64,000 bases of DNA from Talpa occidentalis (GCF_014898055.3 NW_023601543.1:17243433-17307432), one strand, 5' to 3'; positions 35,761-47,972 are shown, counted from the first letter of the stretch. The notes: generated by a model not told the origin, from the sequence alone. Numbers and translations are program-made.

Positions 35761-37912
35761 GTTCCATCTTATGATATTGGCCCTTAGGTGTGGATGTTTC
35801 CTTGGTAGAGAATCATTGCCAGAGCTTTCTGTGTACTCATGAACGTGCCTTGAAGCAGGGAATTCACAATTGCTGTCCGATAGTACAGTGTTTACAGCCT
35901 TTCCTCTCTTTTCCTTCCTCTTCCATCCTTTTTTCACTGCCCACTCTTCTTTACTGCTGTTGCAAGCTAATTGAAAAGTGTAAGAAGGACTTCAGCTGCA
36001 TGTTATGAAAGAAGGCAGTGAGTCTTTAAGACAAATTTCTCATGTCCTAGAATTGTAAAGACCTGATTTCTGAGGTCTTAGAGCTATAGAACTTCTCGAA
36101 GGTGGACATAATTCTAAGACATGACTGATTGTTTAGTGAGGAGCCTAATCAAAGCAATCAAAATGAAGATTAGAACAGGGTTAAATTAAAATTAAATTCT
36201 GATAAGGATTTTTTGGGATATTCAGGGATTTTTTTCCTAAAATGCTTAGTTCATAAATAAAATTTAAGTATTATATTTTAAAGTATATCTATCTACACAT
36301 TGCTTATAATGAAGAAAAATAAAGGAATATCTATCTGGGACTCAGGGAAAACCATTGTTAGGCCTAGGCATTCCTATTCATAGTAAATTTGCCAGCTGGA
36401 AATAGTGAACACATTTTCAGTAAAAGAAATAAAATGAAAAAACTCTAGCTAGTGAGCTGAACTTGCAAACCTCAAGTTATGCGGTAATCATAAACATCAT
36501 GTATGTCAATGTAGTAGTTGCAAATGTGAAAATATGATCTAGTTTAAATCATAATTAATCAGAGATGGGCAATGATTCAGACATGTAATGCTTCTATTTT
36601 AAAGATGTTAAAATTCATAACTATATTAGCTTTGTGTTTTTAAAACTTTTTGGACACTAGTTTTAAGCCCAGAGGAATTTCAAAAATCAAAATTGACAGT
36701 ACATATTTAACTATCATAACCACTCAGCAATTATGCTTAGCTGCTATATTCTCATCCAATAACTCCACAATCTAGGAACTTCTGTGCATATTGAGATTCC
36801 TATGGAAGTTATGGCATTAATGAAATTGAGTTTTAAATTTCCCTAGGCTCAACCTAGACATTAAGAATATAAATGTAAATTAACAGAGAAGAAGTAGCAG
36901 CCATGAATACTAACACTCAAATCACATTCATTTTCATTTAAATTTCACACAGACATCAGGGAAACAATTTCTCCTTCCCTCCAAAGAAATTATATTAATA
37001 ATTTTGGCAGTCTTCCTATTAAGGAACAATATGCAACATCTTTACATTACTTGGAAAATAGACATATTGAAAACTAACAGTTGATAGATCGTGTTTGCTT
37101 TGCTTGTTGGACAATTTTAGAGACTACTTAAATTAGCGCTCAAGTTTAAGGAGAGTCTAAAGTCTAGAGTCTAAAGTTAAAAGTATGAGTTGAATATATT
37201 CATTAGTCAATAGCCTGTTCATTGTATATAGTACTAACAAATATAACAAAAGGAAGAATAAAGTAATAGTTAAAACAGGTGCAGTACTTTTTCCTTCCAT
37301 CTTTCTCAAAGATTGTGCCATGACCAAAGGGTTGTGTGTTTGTTATGTGGCTTCACCTACCCATTCTTCTTTCTTCCATCTTTCCTTCACATTTTATGAA
37401 CAAGGGGAAAGGCAGAAAGAGTAACAAAATGTTAGCTGGTTAGTGTTTGGTTTACTTGATGCTTGGTAAGTGGAGTGTCCTATAATTGGAAGGACAGGTG
37501 CAAGTAACCAATGTCCATCTCTGGTAAGAGCGACAGTAAAGGTCGTCCAGTGAGTGGATCCATTCCAAAGTTGTTTATTTGGAACATGTACTTATTCTAC
37601 TAAGTATGGATGGGCGGGGCAATGAGAGTAAGAAGCTTAACGTATGAGTCCTAGATTTTGGATCATTCACTTAAGATAAAGATTTGATCTTCATATGCCT
37701 CATAGGTCTCCTCACCTAATTTCTCTGTGTATTTCTCATGTGGCCTCTCTTCTCTCATGGAAGGTCAATCCTTGGTGTTACTGAAGATTTTCTTTTGGAA
37801 AATTTACTCCTAACTTTTAATTTTCATATCACAATAATACAAATTCATAATCAATTTTCCACAACATTCTTGATAGCAAGGTTGGGTCATTATTGAAATA
37901 TGTGGGTAGTAG
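35761..37912. other. unique intergenic sequence
   Basis: AT-rich and non-coding. No gene, RNA or repeat was recognised. Confidence 0.5.
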
Positions 37913-37962
37913 AGCCCCCCTGGTGGTGCAAGGGGTTAAGTCTCAGCACTATGAAGGTATCT
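37913..37962 (+). mobile_element. SINE head fragment
   Basis: 'ccccctggtggtgcaagggg' then ttaagtctcagcactatgaag matches the first 50 bp of the SINE. The remaining body is absent; 'cttgtattcttgtaaatt' next to it could be a remnant of the tail. Confidence 0.8.
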
Positions 37963-38184
37963 TGTATTCTTGTAAATTGTACAAAGATTTATAATGAGGA
38001 AAAGGGAATGAATTCAGGAATGTTAATTGTAGCATTAATTGTACAAAGAAATAATTAAAACTTACCTAAATGTCCATCACTTTGGGTAAGAAAAATGCAT
38101 ATAAACATATTAATATTTATAAATATGTAGAACCATAAAGAAATACATACTAAATTGTTGACAGGGAAAGTAGCTGCAAAACCA

Positions 38185-38430
38185 GGGAAAGCTATAGCAG
38201 TGTGGTTAAGACTATAGACCCTGGACTCACAATTTAATGACTGCTACTTACTAGTGACCTTGGCAAGGCACTTAACTCCTCTGTGCCTCAGTTTCTTTAT
38301 TGATAAAATTGTGTTGATGTTATTGCTTACCCCAAAGTTAAATGAGGCAATGCATGTAAAGCACTTAAAATGAAGCCGGGAACATAGTGTAAGCTAACCA
38401 TGTAAGAGTTTGTTATTATTACATTCCTAA
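38185..38430 (+). mobile_element. MIR element, nearly complete
   Basis: 'agcagtgtggttaagactat' is the start. 'ccttggcaaggcacttaac', 'gtgcctcagtttctttat', 'aatgaggcaatgcatgtaa' and 'agcacttaaaatgaagcc' follow in MIR order. It is the clearest MIR in the window. Confidence 0.92.
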
Positions 38431-38550
38431 ATATGTTGCAATAATAATGCATTCATGGATTTCCTTGTAACAAAAAAAAAAAAAAAAAAAAGAGAGAAAC
38501 CAAAATGAGAATGGGACTGAAATGTTTCTACATAAGAAAGAAGAAAAATG

Positions 38551-38714
38551 GGCCTCCCTGGTGTCGCAAGGGATTAAGACACTCCCCTCAGCAGTGTATT
38601 TCAGTCAGTCTGCCTGTTCTGTTCCCCACTTTGTCTCTGGTGAATCCTCTCATCCCCCATGACTCTGGTCTGTACCCCAGTTCTTGTATGCATAAATAAA
38701 TATTTTTTTAAAAA
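38551..38714 (+). mobile_element. tRNA-derived SINE with large internal deletion
   Basis: The first 30 bp (ggcctccctggtgtcgcaag ...) are joined directly to actcccctcagcagtgta and the normal 3' body and tail. The 100 bp containing the B box are missing. A perfect 17-bp target-site duplication, aagaaagaagaaaaatg, lies at 38534-38550 and 38715-38731. Confidence 0.93.
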
Positions 38715-38732
38715 AAGAAAGAAGAAAAATGG

Positions 38733-39559
38733 AAAAAATATATATCACTTGCACTGGACTTTTAACTGTAACCACAAATTTCTAGAACATAGAATTTAAA
38801 TAATTAACATCTTAAATTGTGCCTATGATACAAAGAAAACTGGGGCCAGAATATTTTGCAGCTCCTTTTACCAAAACATAACCATCTATTTCCCTGGATC
38901 TGTGAACAGTAGATCATAGCAGAAGTAATACTGTGTATTTTCTTAAGCCTCGGCCTGTCCAGGTCCAATACCTTCTACCTTTGACATTGGGGCAGGTGGG
39001 GGGGGGCAAGAGGGTGGTGGTGAGAGCGTGTTTTTGCCCTGATACCCTCATATAAGGCAGTTGGAGTAGCCTACTGGAGAATGAGAGACCATGTTGTCTG
39101 TTGTCAATCTGAGGCTGTTGTCAGCACCTATTGCCAGATAGGAGAGTGAGGACACCTTGTACTTTTCAGCTCAGGTTTAAGGGAGTCCTTTGGGGGGTAG
39201 GGGTGGGAGAGTGGCAGAGTCAGGGAGGGAGGGATGGAGGGGCCACCAATACTTAATAGGTAACCTAATTGCAGTTTAGGTCTCTCTCAAGAGTAGAATT
39301 CTAAAGCAATCAGTCTGGAGTTTCCTGATAGCACTAGTGAGGTAATCTGCTTGATAAAATCCCTCTGCCTTTCCCTCAGGGAACAAGGCTTTGCTTGAAA
39401 TCATCTTTTTCTTTTGCTAATAATCTTGTCCCACCCTCTTTCTGACTATAAAAACTTTCCATTGTATGCAATCCCTTGCAGAGCCTTTCTACTTCCTAGA
39501 TGGGATGTTGTCCTATTTGTGGATGATTTCATAAAAACGAATATGATCTCTAAATATAT
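38733..39559. other. unique sequence
   Basis: Non-coding. A G-rich patch at 38990-39030 and 39190-39240 gives short G runs. No repeat or gene was recognised. Confidence 0.45.
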
Positions 39560-39745
39560 TCAGATGGATTTTGTATTTTAGTACCAGCCAACCCTTCAGC
39601 TGAATGCAACCTTGCAAACTTGTCAAGGAAAAGCCAGCAGAGCAAATGTATAGATAACACACAGAAGCTTGAAAAATGATAAATTAATGTTGCTTTAAGC
39701 CACTGGGATTTATGGCCATTTATAATGCAATAATAGCTGATATAG
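39560..39745 (+). mobile_element. LTR- or hAT-like repeat end fragment
   Basis: 'gataaattaatgttgcttt' followed by aagccactgggatttatgg and 'gcaataatagctgatat' matches the common end of an old mammalian repeat (gttttaagccactgag type). The family is uncertain. Confidence 0.55.
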
Positions 39746-39889
39746 AGAATGTGAGCTCTCTTAGAATGAGACCCTATCAGGAGAGAAAGGCACAGACATC
39801 TCAGTTGTTCTAGTCGCTCCAGCTGAGTCATTAGAAATGGGAGTAATGTGGTGGCTAAAGAACTGTAAATCATACCATCATGGGACTTC

Positions 39890-40890
39890 CTGTTCTCCTA
39901 AGGCAAAATCCAAAATTCTTATGAAGGTTCCTAAGTCCTTGTATGATTTGGTTCCTTTTTGCCTCACCTGCCTTATCTTGTTTCTTCCCACCATCCTCAT
40001 ATACCACTTATACTCACTACACACAAGATGCACATGCTGTCCTTGACATTACCAAGATATTTCTCACATCAAATTGAATTCTTTTCTCTGTGCCTGGAAT
40101 GCTAACTATATTTTCTGGGCCTCAGATTAGTAGTCACTGCCTCAGGGAAACCTACACAATCACTCTAACCTCAGTCTAAATGGAGTTTTCTTTGTTGTTT
40201 TCTTGCCAATACTGTGCTCTTTTCTTTCAGAGCATTCATCAGCATAAAATTTAGGATAGGTTTCTCCAAAAAGGTTCAGACAGGATTTTTCCAAGTTGTC
40301 CAGAGTAGGCCTTATTCAATATGTGACACCTTGGTGTGTAGAATTCATGTCAATCAAGGCGCTGTCAGCCTCAGAAGAAAATGTTTCCATAACCTTAAAG
40401 AATGAAGATTACCTAGATTTTTGGGCTGTCTCCAGAAATAAACTTTTCATTGGAGAAGCTTATCATAAGGCAAGGCATACATCTAGAGGCAAGATTATGT
40501 CATAAGAAGTTAGGCCCTCCTCATCATGTGAGAACCCCTTTCCTCCTTGACACCCCAGCTCCCTTAGCCCAGGATTAAAACCCCCCAGTTTGTCCCTTTG
40601 ACTTTAGAATTCACAGTCATGTAAATTCTTCATACATATGTTATTAAATTTGGTCTTTTCTCCCATTAATATATCTGATGATAAATTGTCCAGCTGAGAG
40701 AGGTGGGAGAATATTCTCCTGCATCCTGACAAGAACTGTATTTTACTATGGGGTTGGTTCTGTCCATCTCCTGCCAGTGGACTATATTCTTCACAAAGGC
40801 AGGAAGGGGTATGTTTTGTTTACCACTGTCTTCCCAGTACTTAACATAGAGGTGTCTACTTTGCTCAATGAAAATATGAGAGAATGAAGA
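39890..40890 (+). mobile_element. L2 element split by an LTR-like insertion
   Basis: The left part (39890-40180) has 'ccaaaattcttatgaagg', 'tccttgtatgatttggtt' and 'ctctgtgcctggaatgct'. The right part (40745-40890) has 'actatattcttcacaaagg' and 'ctgtcttcccagtacttaa', which is the L2 3' end. The sequence in between (about 40190-40735) ends with 'tctcccattaatatatctg' and 'aattgtccagctgagaga', resembling an ERVL-type LTR. Confidence 0.65.
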
Positions 40891-42699
40891 TACCTATGGG
40901 GAGCTTGTTTTCTTAGTCTGAGAAGAAATTATTCATGTTTATTATATTGCTTGGAAAATGATAATATTCTAGTTCCCAATTTTCATATAAAATGCACTTA
41001 AAATCTGTTTATGATAGACTATCCTAATAATTGTTAGCATCTAATAGCAATTGTTAATGTATGTGACTATAAAAGACTTCTTCTGGCCATTATTAAGCAT
41101 GCATTTTAGAAGCACTAAATGCTTTAGTTATTTCAATTCAAATTAATAGTTACCTGTAACTCAATCATGATAATAATTCACTTAAAAGGTTATGATGACG
41201 AGGTCACAAAGTTAGAGTGAAGTGCAAATGCATTTAAATGCCAACAGAACAATCCTAATTGTTCTATACTCCTTTCAAATTCTTTTTCTGGAGTGTAATT
41301 TCATCTCTCAAACAGAAATCATAGTACATTTTGAAATCAATATTTCCCCTTTTCAACAACTGTGATAGTTAAAAAGTGCCAAAAAGGAATATTCTTAAAA
41401 GTATTTCCAATAAAAAGATAAACGCTAGCATAAAACCGGCTTCAGATTTGCAGAAGGAAGGTACTACATTATCTTTAAGAGGGTACAAATTATTGTTATT
41501 GCTATAATTTTTATGTGTATGTGTATCAAATATAATTGAATTTCATATAAATAAAAGATCAAGGAGCTACTCTTAACTTTATAATTTCAAATTTGGGCAA
41601 TTATATGAACCCATTATAGCAGTAACACAAATGAATTGCCATTGCACCCTATTGAGAAGCCTTGTTTTTTGAAAGTTAAGATTAATCTATATAAGGGATA
41701 CATTTTAGTTTGAGAGTAAAGTAAAGCAGTATTGGTGGAGCTTTTCCAATGAGGGATAGTCTGCATAAATGTATCCTTCCATAAGCAGGGCATGCTAAGT
41801 GGAATACAAAATGACTTGGTAAAGTCCTAAGTTTTTGAAAAAATGAACTGTTTTGCTTCTCCTTGGAATGCCAGCCAGAAAAATAGACCCACAGGATCCA
41901 TTTGGGTACCAAAGAGGAATAGGTAAAGACATTTATTGACTTATTAGTTTTTCTCCTGAGCCCTACTTGAGTGTGTGAAAAATAACATGTCTGACTCCCT
42001 TTTGAACAGATGAATGCAGAATCATGGCCACCAACTGCTCATGTCCAGACTCAAATGAGCTTCCTCCAAAGTGGCTGGTTTTCCCGAGAGGGTCCACAGC
42101 CTGCTGGAAATGGGCATTCCCTAATAGCAAGCTGGTGATTGCAATTTTACAGCTCTGTTTATAGAAACTGTTTGGGTAGAATATCATTAATTAAACTACC
42201 TTTCTTGCTTCAAGTCATTATCACTAAAGTTTAAGGCACCAACACTATTCATAATTTTTGGTACGTGACATGGTTTTTAGTTGCAATAGGAAATAATGGT
42301 TCACTATAACTAGTATATATTGAAATTGTGCCTTTGAAAACATCTTTCCAGTAGACAAACAACCAAACAAAACTCCTTCATTTCAGATGGTTGACATTGA
42401 TTTTCTTTATGTAATTGTTATTGACTTTAGTCTTCTAATATTATAGTACTTACACTCTTACTTATGAGGGTACTTAGAAACAAGATTGAAATAAGTAATA
42501 TTTTCCATTATGCATTCTTTGCAGATAATGTCACCTATGGATTAATCAAATATGTTCTAAACATTCAAAGCCAGAATATCTTAATATTATTCTTTAGAAT
42601 AAATTGTTCTAGGTTTACAGTAATAGCCACTCAGTATATGCTTGTTGATTAGTGAATTGTTCACAAACCTTTGAATATCTCTTAGCATCTTTAAGTCTC
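40891..42699. other. unique sequence with an unassigned block
   Basis: Non-coding. The block at 41690-42190 has wording such as 'ggccaccaactgctcatgtc' and 'gagggtccacagcctgctgg' and may be an old antisense LTR, but I cannot assign it. Confidence 0.4.
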
Positions 42700-42785
42700 A
42701 ATTTCTTTACCTATCCCCAGTTCTGGCACAGTTCCTGGAACACAGTAGATTCTCCATAATAATTTGCTGAATTGAATTCATATAA
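42700..42785 (+). mobile_element. L2 3' end fragment
   Basis: 'cacagttcctggaacacag' then 'tagattctccataataatt' and tgctgaattgaattcat is the L2 3' terminal pattern. Confidence 0.6.
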
Positions 42786-44009
42786 TTACATTAGTTCTGA
42801 GGATAAACGTGTAAGGGTGTGTGAGTGCATGTGTATGGTCTTTGTTAACAAAAAGGCATATATAACCTTTTAAAATTCATTGCAATGTTTTTGAATAATA
42901 TAATCTAGGCAACTGGATAGCTGTCCTATACAGATTGCATGCTCTGTTGCAATTGGTTATATTTCCCTTTACATTGGACATTCTGAAACTGGCAATTTAG
43001 TGTTTCTTCTTCCTGATATCCACATTTGAAATAGAAATTCTTGGTCCCATGAGCAAAACGACTTGAAAATTCTGCAATTTCCTATTGCTTAAATGTGTCT
43101 GGGGAATCTCTAAAGTTGAATAAGTGCTTTAGGAAATCCACCTGCAGTAACAGACTGTGGACCTACAGAAGCCGTAAATCAGGTCTTAGGGAAAGGAAGA
43201 AAAGTGACAGGACCCTCTGTACTTTGGAATTAGAAAGGGAAACAGTGTTTCTGAGGGAACTAAAGGGAGACAGGTGCTGACCAAATGAATTAAGGGCTCC
43301 GGGGAGCTGTGGAGGACTGGTGAGGAAAATGAGAGGGAAGAATGTGAGAGAAAATATAAGGAGGAAGTAGAGAGGAGAGATTTTTTAAAATGAATAAACC
43401 CATTGCCTATTTACCAGGAGAGAAACAAGATGAGTTTCCTTTCAAGAAATCCCCAGGTATCAACTCTCCCTTCCTCCCTATGTCTTCAAAAAGAGTAACA
43501 AAGAGACAGCCAGTGGGAGATGATGGTGGTTTTAAACCCTATTCCTTTTCCATCATTGTTATGGTTTGTCCACATCCCATTTTGCCAGAATTCTGTGTTC
43601 ATTCATGAAGAGCTCTTTTCGTAATCATTGGTTACGGAATTTCCTTACACTCCAAGTGTTTCTAGTCACTGGAGAAGTGATTGACCAGATGTTTCTTTTT
43701 CCTGTTCCAGAACTCTTAGATGGGAATCGAGGTCTCCCCAACGTCTTTTCCTTCCACATTTCAGGCTTCTGTTCTTTATAGGAAATGTTTCTTTTGCTTG
43801 GGATGTATATTAGGAGTGCTGGATAGGTAAGCACACGCTTTTGTTATGTTTCGGAGGAGTCTGGGGTTTTAGGAGGTTCATATAAATATCAGTGGGAAGA
43901 TAAGGGTTTTCTAGCCTATCCTTCCCCCGTTGCTTTTTCAACAGCCCAACAGAGAGACAGTTCTGGAAGCAGTTGTTACTCCCCCCTACAGAGCCGGGTT
44001 GTCATCTTT
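42786..44009. other. upstream flank of the CpG island
   Basis: Unique sequence, purine-rich at 43190-43390. GC content rises gradually towards the CpG island. No repeat or coding exon was recognised. Confidence 0.5.
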
Positions 44010-46433
44010 TGTTTCTTTGTTGGCAGAGCGGTGTGTGTATGGGGGTGCGGGTGTGTGTGTATGGGGGGGGGTGAAGGAGAGCGGCAGGGATCTAAACGAT
44101 TTCTGCCTACAGCTGAAGGCGTGTTGGAATAGGGACGTTGGGAATAAACGCGCTCTTGATTCCCCGATTCTTCCCCCGAGTGTTCAGCTCAGTGTATTTC
44201 CTCCCCTCGGTGGCGTGCCGGGCTTACAATGCCCCCTCTTTGCAAATACTGTGTCAAAAGCCAGGAAGATGGGAACACACGGTTCCGAGATCTCCCCCTG
44301 GCGTCACCCTATACAATCTTTCGGAAAGCGAGCCGTGTTTCCCTGCTCTGGAGCGCAGACCATGCAGCCGGGAAGCCGTGCAGCTGCTATCACCCAGGGA
44401 AGAGAACAGCTGGAAGCTTTGGTGCGCGCCCACCGCGCCCCGCGCCGCCAGCAACTCTTCCCGGTAATTAGCGCCAGCAAGGCTCCAAATGAGCCTCATT
44501 GCAACCCCTAGTGGGCTCTTAACTCGGCAATAGCTTCTCGATTTCCTGTCCCTGCTCTGGTGGAGAAAAATTACAAACGTGCGTGCACACATGCACATTT
44601 ACATACGCCCTTCTTTCTTCACTCAAGAAAACCATCAGTAAACATCTTTCAAAGAAGGTTCGAGTCTTTGCGCTCTCTTTTCTTCGCCTAGAGGTTAGTA
44701 GAGCCTATGAACACACGCGGGGCTCTCCTCGCTGCTCTGCGCGCCCCCTACCTGCCTAGGTTGGGGTGGCGCTGGGGAGAAGGGGTTTGGGAGTACGCGA
44801 GACTTCTGTTTCTCCAGTTGGTGCAGCTCCCCTGGCTCGGCACTTGGTATCTCCCACGGTCTTTCTCTCACTGGGAAGCCGCGAAGGAGAAGACGATGGT
44901 GGGCGACGCCACCGCCCTTCCCGGAACCGGAGCCAAACTCCAAGCGGGCGTGATGCTTCCCACTTCAGAGTCACATCTGGCCCAGTGGTACAGATGTTGG
45001 CAGCCAGAGAGTTCCTTCACGCTAGGCGCCCCAAGTCCTGAGCATGCCCAGTAGGACTCCTCAGCCTCCCGTAGCGAGTTTCTGGGCATGCAGATTCCGC
45101 TTCTCCGCTTTTTCGAGGAAGCTGAAGAGGGTGGGTAGGGAGGGATCCAGGGCTCAGGGCAGTGCGCTGGGTTCGCCCGGGTACGTGCCCCGTTGCTCTG
45201 CTGGGTGAAGGGCGGAGCTGATTGGGGAGCCCGGGACCTGGGCGGCTACGCAGGGCAGGAGCTGGAGCGCTGGGGGGCGAAAAGGGGGTTGTTAGTGCTG
45301 ACCTGACGCGCCGCGGGGAGGCTGCGCGTGGCCGGTGTTGGAACTCAGGGTCACACTGTCAACGGGAGGTAGTCGGCGGAGCTGTCGCGCGGACGCCGGA
45401 GAGCTTGCGGGTCACTTAAGCTCCATGCTAGCGGGCTTGGCTTTTCTGGAAGGCAGGGAGAGGGGAGGAGGAAGAGCCCAAACAATTCTGTGTCTCCCTC
45501 GCTCTTTTTCATTTTTGCCAAAGTTGCACTGGCAAGAGACTTCGCATTCTTTCAAAGTCTGTCCCGAGGCTTTACACATCGCAGCAGTGATCGCGCTCCT
45601 TTGTGTGTGGGGGGCTGTGTGTGTGTGCGCGCGCGTTGTGTATGTCATGAATATGAAACAATGTACCAGGTTGATCTCTGGGATGGCAAGCACGCTTCTG
45701 AACCCCACTCCTCCTAACCCTCGAGAAAACATAATAAAAGCTGGTCATGAGCGTTCCCTGGACAGGAACTCGTTGTGGTACGAAATCTAAATTTTGTTCA
45801 TCCAGATTTCTTTCCTCCGCTCCCATTCCCAGCTTTCTCTTTCCCTCTCCCCACCCTCTAACACTCAGATCTTTCTCATCTCGAGTTCCCTTCCTCTGCC
45901 CGCTACCTGCTCCCTCGGCCCTCTTCCTCCTCCTGCTGCTCCTACTCCCTCCCCTCCATTTCAGCTGCGGCTAAAACCTGGAGTCTTGGGGAAAAGAAAA
46001 AAAAAAAAAAACCCTCGGCTGTGGAGCTGTCAAACCGGGCATGCTCAGTAGACAGGGCAGGTTTTTTGGTCTCGAGTAGCGGAGAAACATTTTTTGCACC
46101 ACCGCGACCAGCCTTAGAGCGCGGCGGCGGCGGCCACGGCAACATCAGCACAGCCATCAGCCGTGCAGACGCCCCGCACCCGGGAGCGCGGCGGGCTCTG
46201 GCTTAGCCTGGAGTTCACCTCCGAGTGCCCCGGGGGCTGAGCTCACCCCTTCAGCTCGCACACACGCACACTCTCTTTCACAGACACTCACTCGTATACA
46301 CACTCACACACACAACCCCGGGCTCGAGCACTACTGGCAGCGATCGTCCGCTGCCGCGGTAGTAGCCGGGTTCGGTCCCTGCCCCCGGCCGCTGCCGGCT
46401 GAGAGCACCATAGCCGCTAGCCGGAGAAAAGCA

Positions 46434-46466
46434 ATGCGGGGGCCCGAGCGGCAGCTCGAACAGTAA
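46434..46466 (+). other. upstream ORF 1 (10 codons)
   Basis: ATG at 46434 opens MRGPERQLEQ and stops with TAA at 46464-46466. The start context is GCA ATG C, of moderate strength at best. It would act on translation of the downstream gene if the transcript starts upstream. Its stop codon overlaps the next ATG. Confidence 0.45.
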
Positions 46467-46546
46467 TGTGGATTTACAGTCGTTTCCCGCAGGAACCGGC
46501 TCACAAGCCTGAAGTCCCGGGCACGGGCAGCGCCCAGCGGGGCTGA
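46466..46546 (+). other. upstream ORF 2 (26 codons), overlapping uORF 1 by one base
   Basis: The sequence TAATG joins the stop of uORF 1 to this ATG (46466-46468). It encodes a 26-residue peptide starting MWIYSRFPQEPAHKP and stops at TGA 46544-46546. The TAATG overlap would allow termination-reinitiation in principle. Function is inferred only. Confidence 0.4.
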
Positions 46547-47933
46547 GCACCTGGCGAGGGGGCGGGGGTATCGCACCTGGGGACGCCACCGAAACTTGCG
46601 CCTGGACTAGGTAGGTGCATTTCTCCTGGCCCCCACCTCCTCCTCTCTCCGCGGAGGCCCCTCTACCCCCACCTCCCACCCCAAGGACCCAGGGCGAACT
46701 TCTCCCCGAGGCTGCGGGCGGCGGGTGGCGGCTGCGGCTGTGAGCGGCGGACTGCGTCCGCTTTGGGAGTCTTGCCCGAGGTGCCAGGATCTCTGTATCC
46801 GTTCTCTTTACATCTACGCTGGGCTCAGCGCTCTGGGCCGCCCGAGGGAGACCGCAGGTCGGCCTTTTCGCATTTCTACCTTCCAGTGTGCCTGGGGGCG
46901 CTGCCCTTCGAGGGCTTTCTATGCTTCTCGGGCGACACTTTTTCCAGCCAACTCCTTGGGTTCTGAAAAGGAACCCCTCTCACCTCTCACTCAGAGCCCT
47001 GGCACTCTAACAAGTGGACCCAGAGTCTGGTCAGGGGGGAGGGACGGTGGTAGGTGGGCGGACGAGCTCTGTCGGAGAGGAGTCGAGGGGGCGCCTCTAC
47101 TCCCGCATTTCTTCCCACCTGGAGCGTCCGCCCAGGACCCAGCCACTGGGGTCCCGCTCCTGCCTTCTTTCTGAGAGAAGATGCCCAGGGGCTAGGACGC
47201 ACTTTGGTACCTGTTTGCTTCTGAATTTCTCCTTGAACCTCACTTGGGGAGCCTAGGTTCCGGGAAGAACTTCACGACCTCCTTCTAACCTATGCCTTCT
47301 GGGGCCCCACCCGACGCGTCCTTTCAGTACCCTAATCTTTGTCAAAAGAGACAGTCATTACGCAGCAGAGTGCTCTGGAGCCGTCGGTGTTGCCTTTAAC
47401 CACGCGCTCAGCTGCGCGCGGGTTTGTGTGTTTCCACATTTCATCCTGAGAAGTCGTCCCGGGAATCTAGCAGCGGCCAGCCCATCTGCCGAGCGCCAAG
47501 TAGCCTCTAGGCAAGCCTCGGGAAATGTAACCTCACTTTTTTCCAATCCACCACCAGCGGATTTTCAATTCAGTTCTAGGATGCTTTTCCTAGAGGTGGA
47601 GAAGGGGCGACTGTTAGCGCGATTTGGTGAGTGGATGTGTTTGCAGTCAGCAGTGTATTTAAACATTTCAGCAAACCTAGTGCAGCCGGTTGTTTACAAT
47701 TGCGGAGACAGACGATCTCACTCCACTAGTAGAAGTCGTCTCGACATATTTTTCGCCACCAGGAGAGTAGGGGTGGGGGCGGGGGCTGGTTTGTTGCCTT
47801 TGCTTGCCGTCGGCAGCTTCTGGTTTAGCTGATCTGCATCACTGCTGCTGGCAATATGCTAATATGGATAGAAAAACTACATCCTCGATCTGAAGCAATT
47901 GGTCAGGAGACGCCCTGAACTTTCCCGTTTTGG

Positions 47934-47972
47934 TCTCTCTCTCTCTCTCTTTTTTTTTTTTTTTTTTTTTTT
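47934..47972. repeat. (CT)n followed by poly(T)
   Basis: About ten CT units run directly into about 22 T residues. This is simple sequence at the downstream edge of the CpG island. Confidence 0.9.

Larger units (their letters stand above)
46070..46610 (+). other. probable non-coding first exon (5' UTR) of an unidentified gene
   Basis: A strong donor, ACTAG|GTAGGT, ends the exon at 46610. The exon start is a guess; the transcription start could lie anywhere from about 45760 to 46100. The exon contains a CGG-repeat-like patch (46120-46140), a CA-rich stretch (46262-46312) and two short upstream ORFs. After the second upstream ORF there is no ATG before the donor, so the main start codon is expected in a later exon outside the window. 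No protein similarity is available and I do not recognise the gene. Confidence 0.6.
44010..47830. promoter_or_regulatory. CpG island / promoter region
   Basis: This is the only long GC-rich, CpG-dense stretch in the window. It holds many CGCG and GGCG words and few decayed TpG/CpA sites, against a background almost without CpG. It holds no SINE or LINE. A TATA-like ataataaaag sits at 45731-45740. The 13-mer GCATGCYCAGTAG, close to an NRF1-type site, occurs at 45042-45054 and 46039-46051. Several long open frames here (for example 43930-44511) are GC by-products without domain resemblance. The donor at 46610/46611 points to a gene transcribed on the plus strand. Gene identity is unknown. Confidence 0.9.

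Noticed and set aside
43930..44511. 193-codon open frame in the CpG island
   Set aside because: GC-rich DNA has few stops; overlapping frames on both strands are equally open, there is no domain or signal resemblance, and composition is erratic.
44745..44757. Minus-strand GCAG|GTAGGG donor suggesting a divergent transcript
   Set aside because: A single splice-like match in GC-rich DNA is expected by chance; no other minus-strand evidence.
46725..47174. 149-codon open frame just after the first exon
   Set aside because: It lies downstream of the donor, in the intron. Several frames are open at once and no protein family is recognisable.
47622..47632. TTTG|GTGAGT as an alternative first-exon donor
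   Set aside because: The exonic side is a poor match and nothing links it to an exon; the 46610 donor is better supported.
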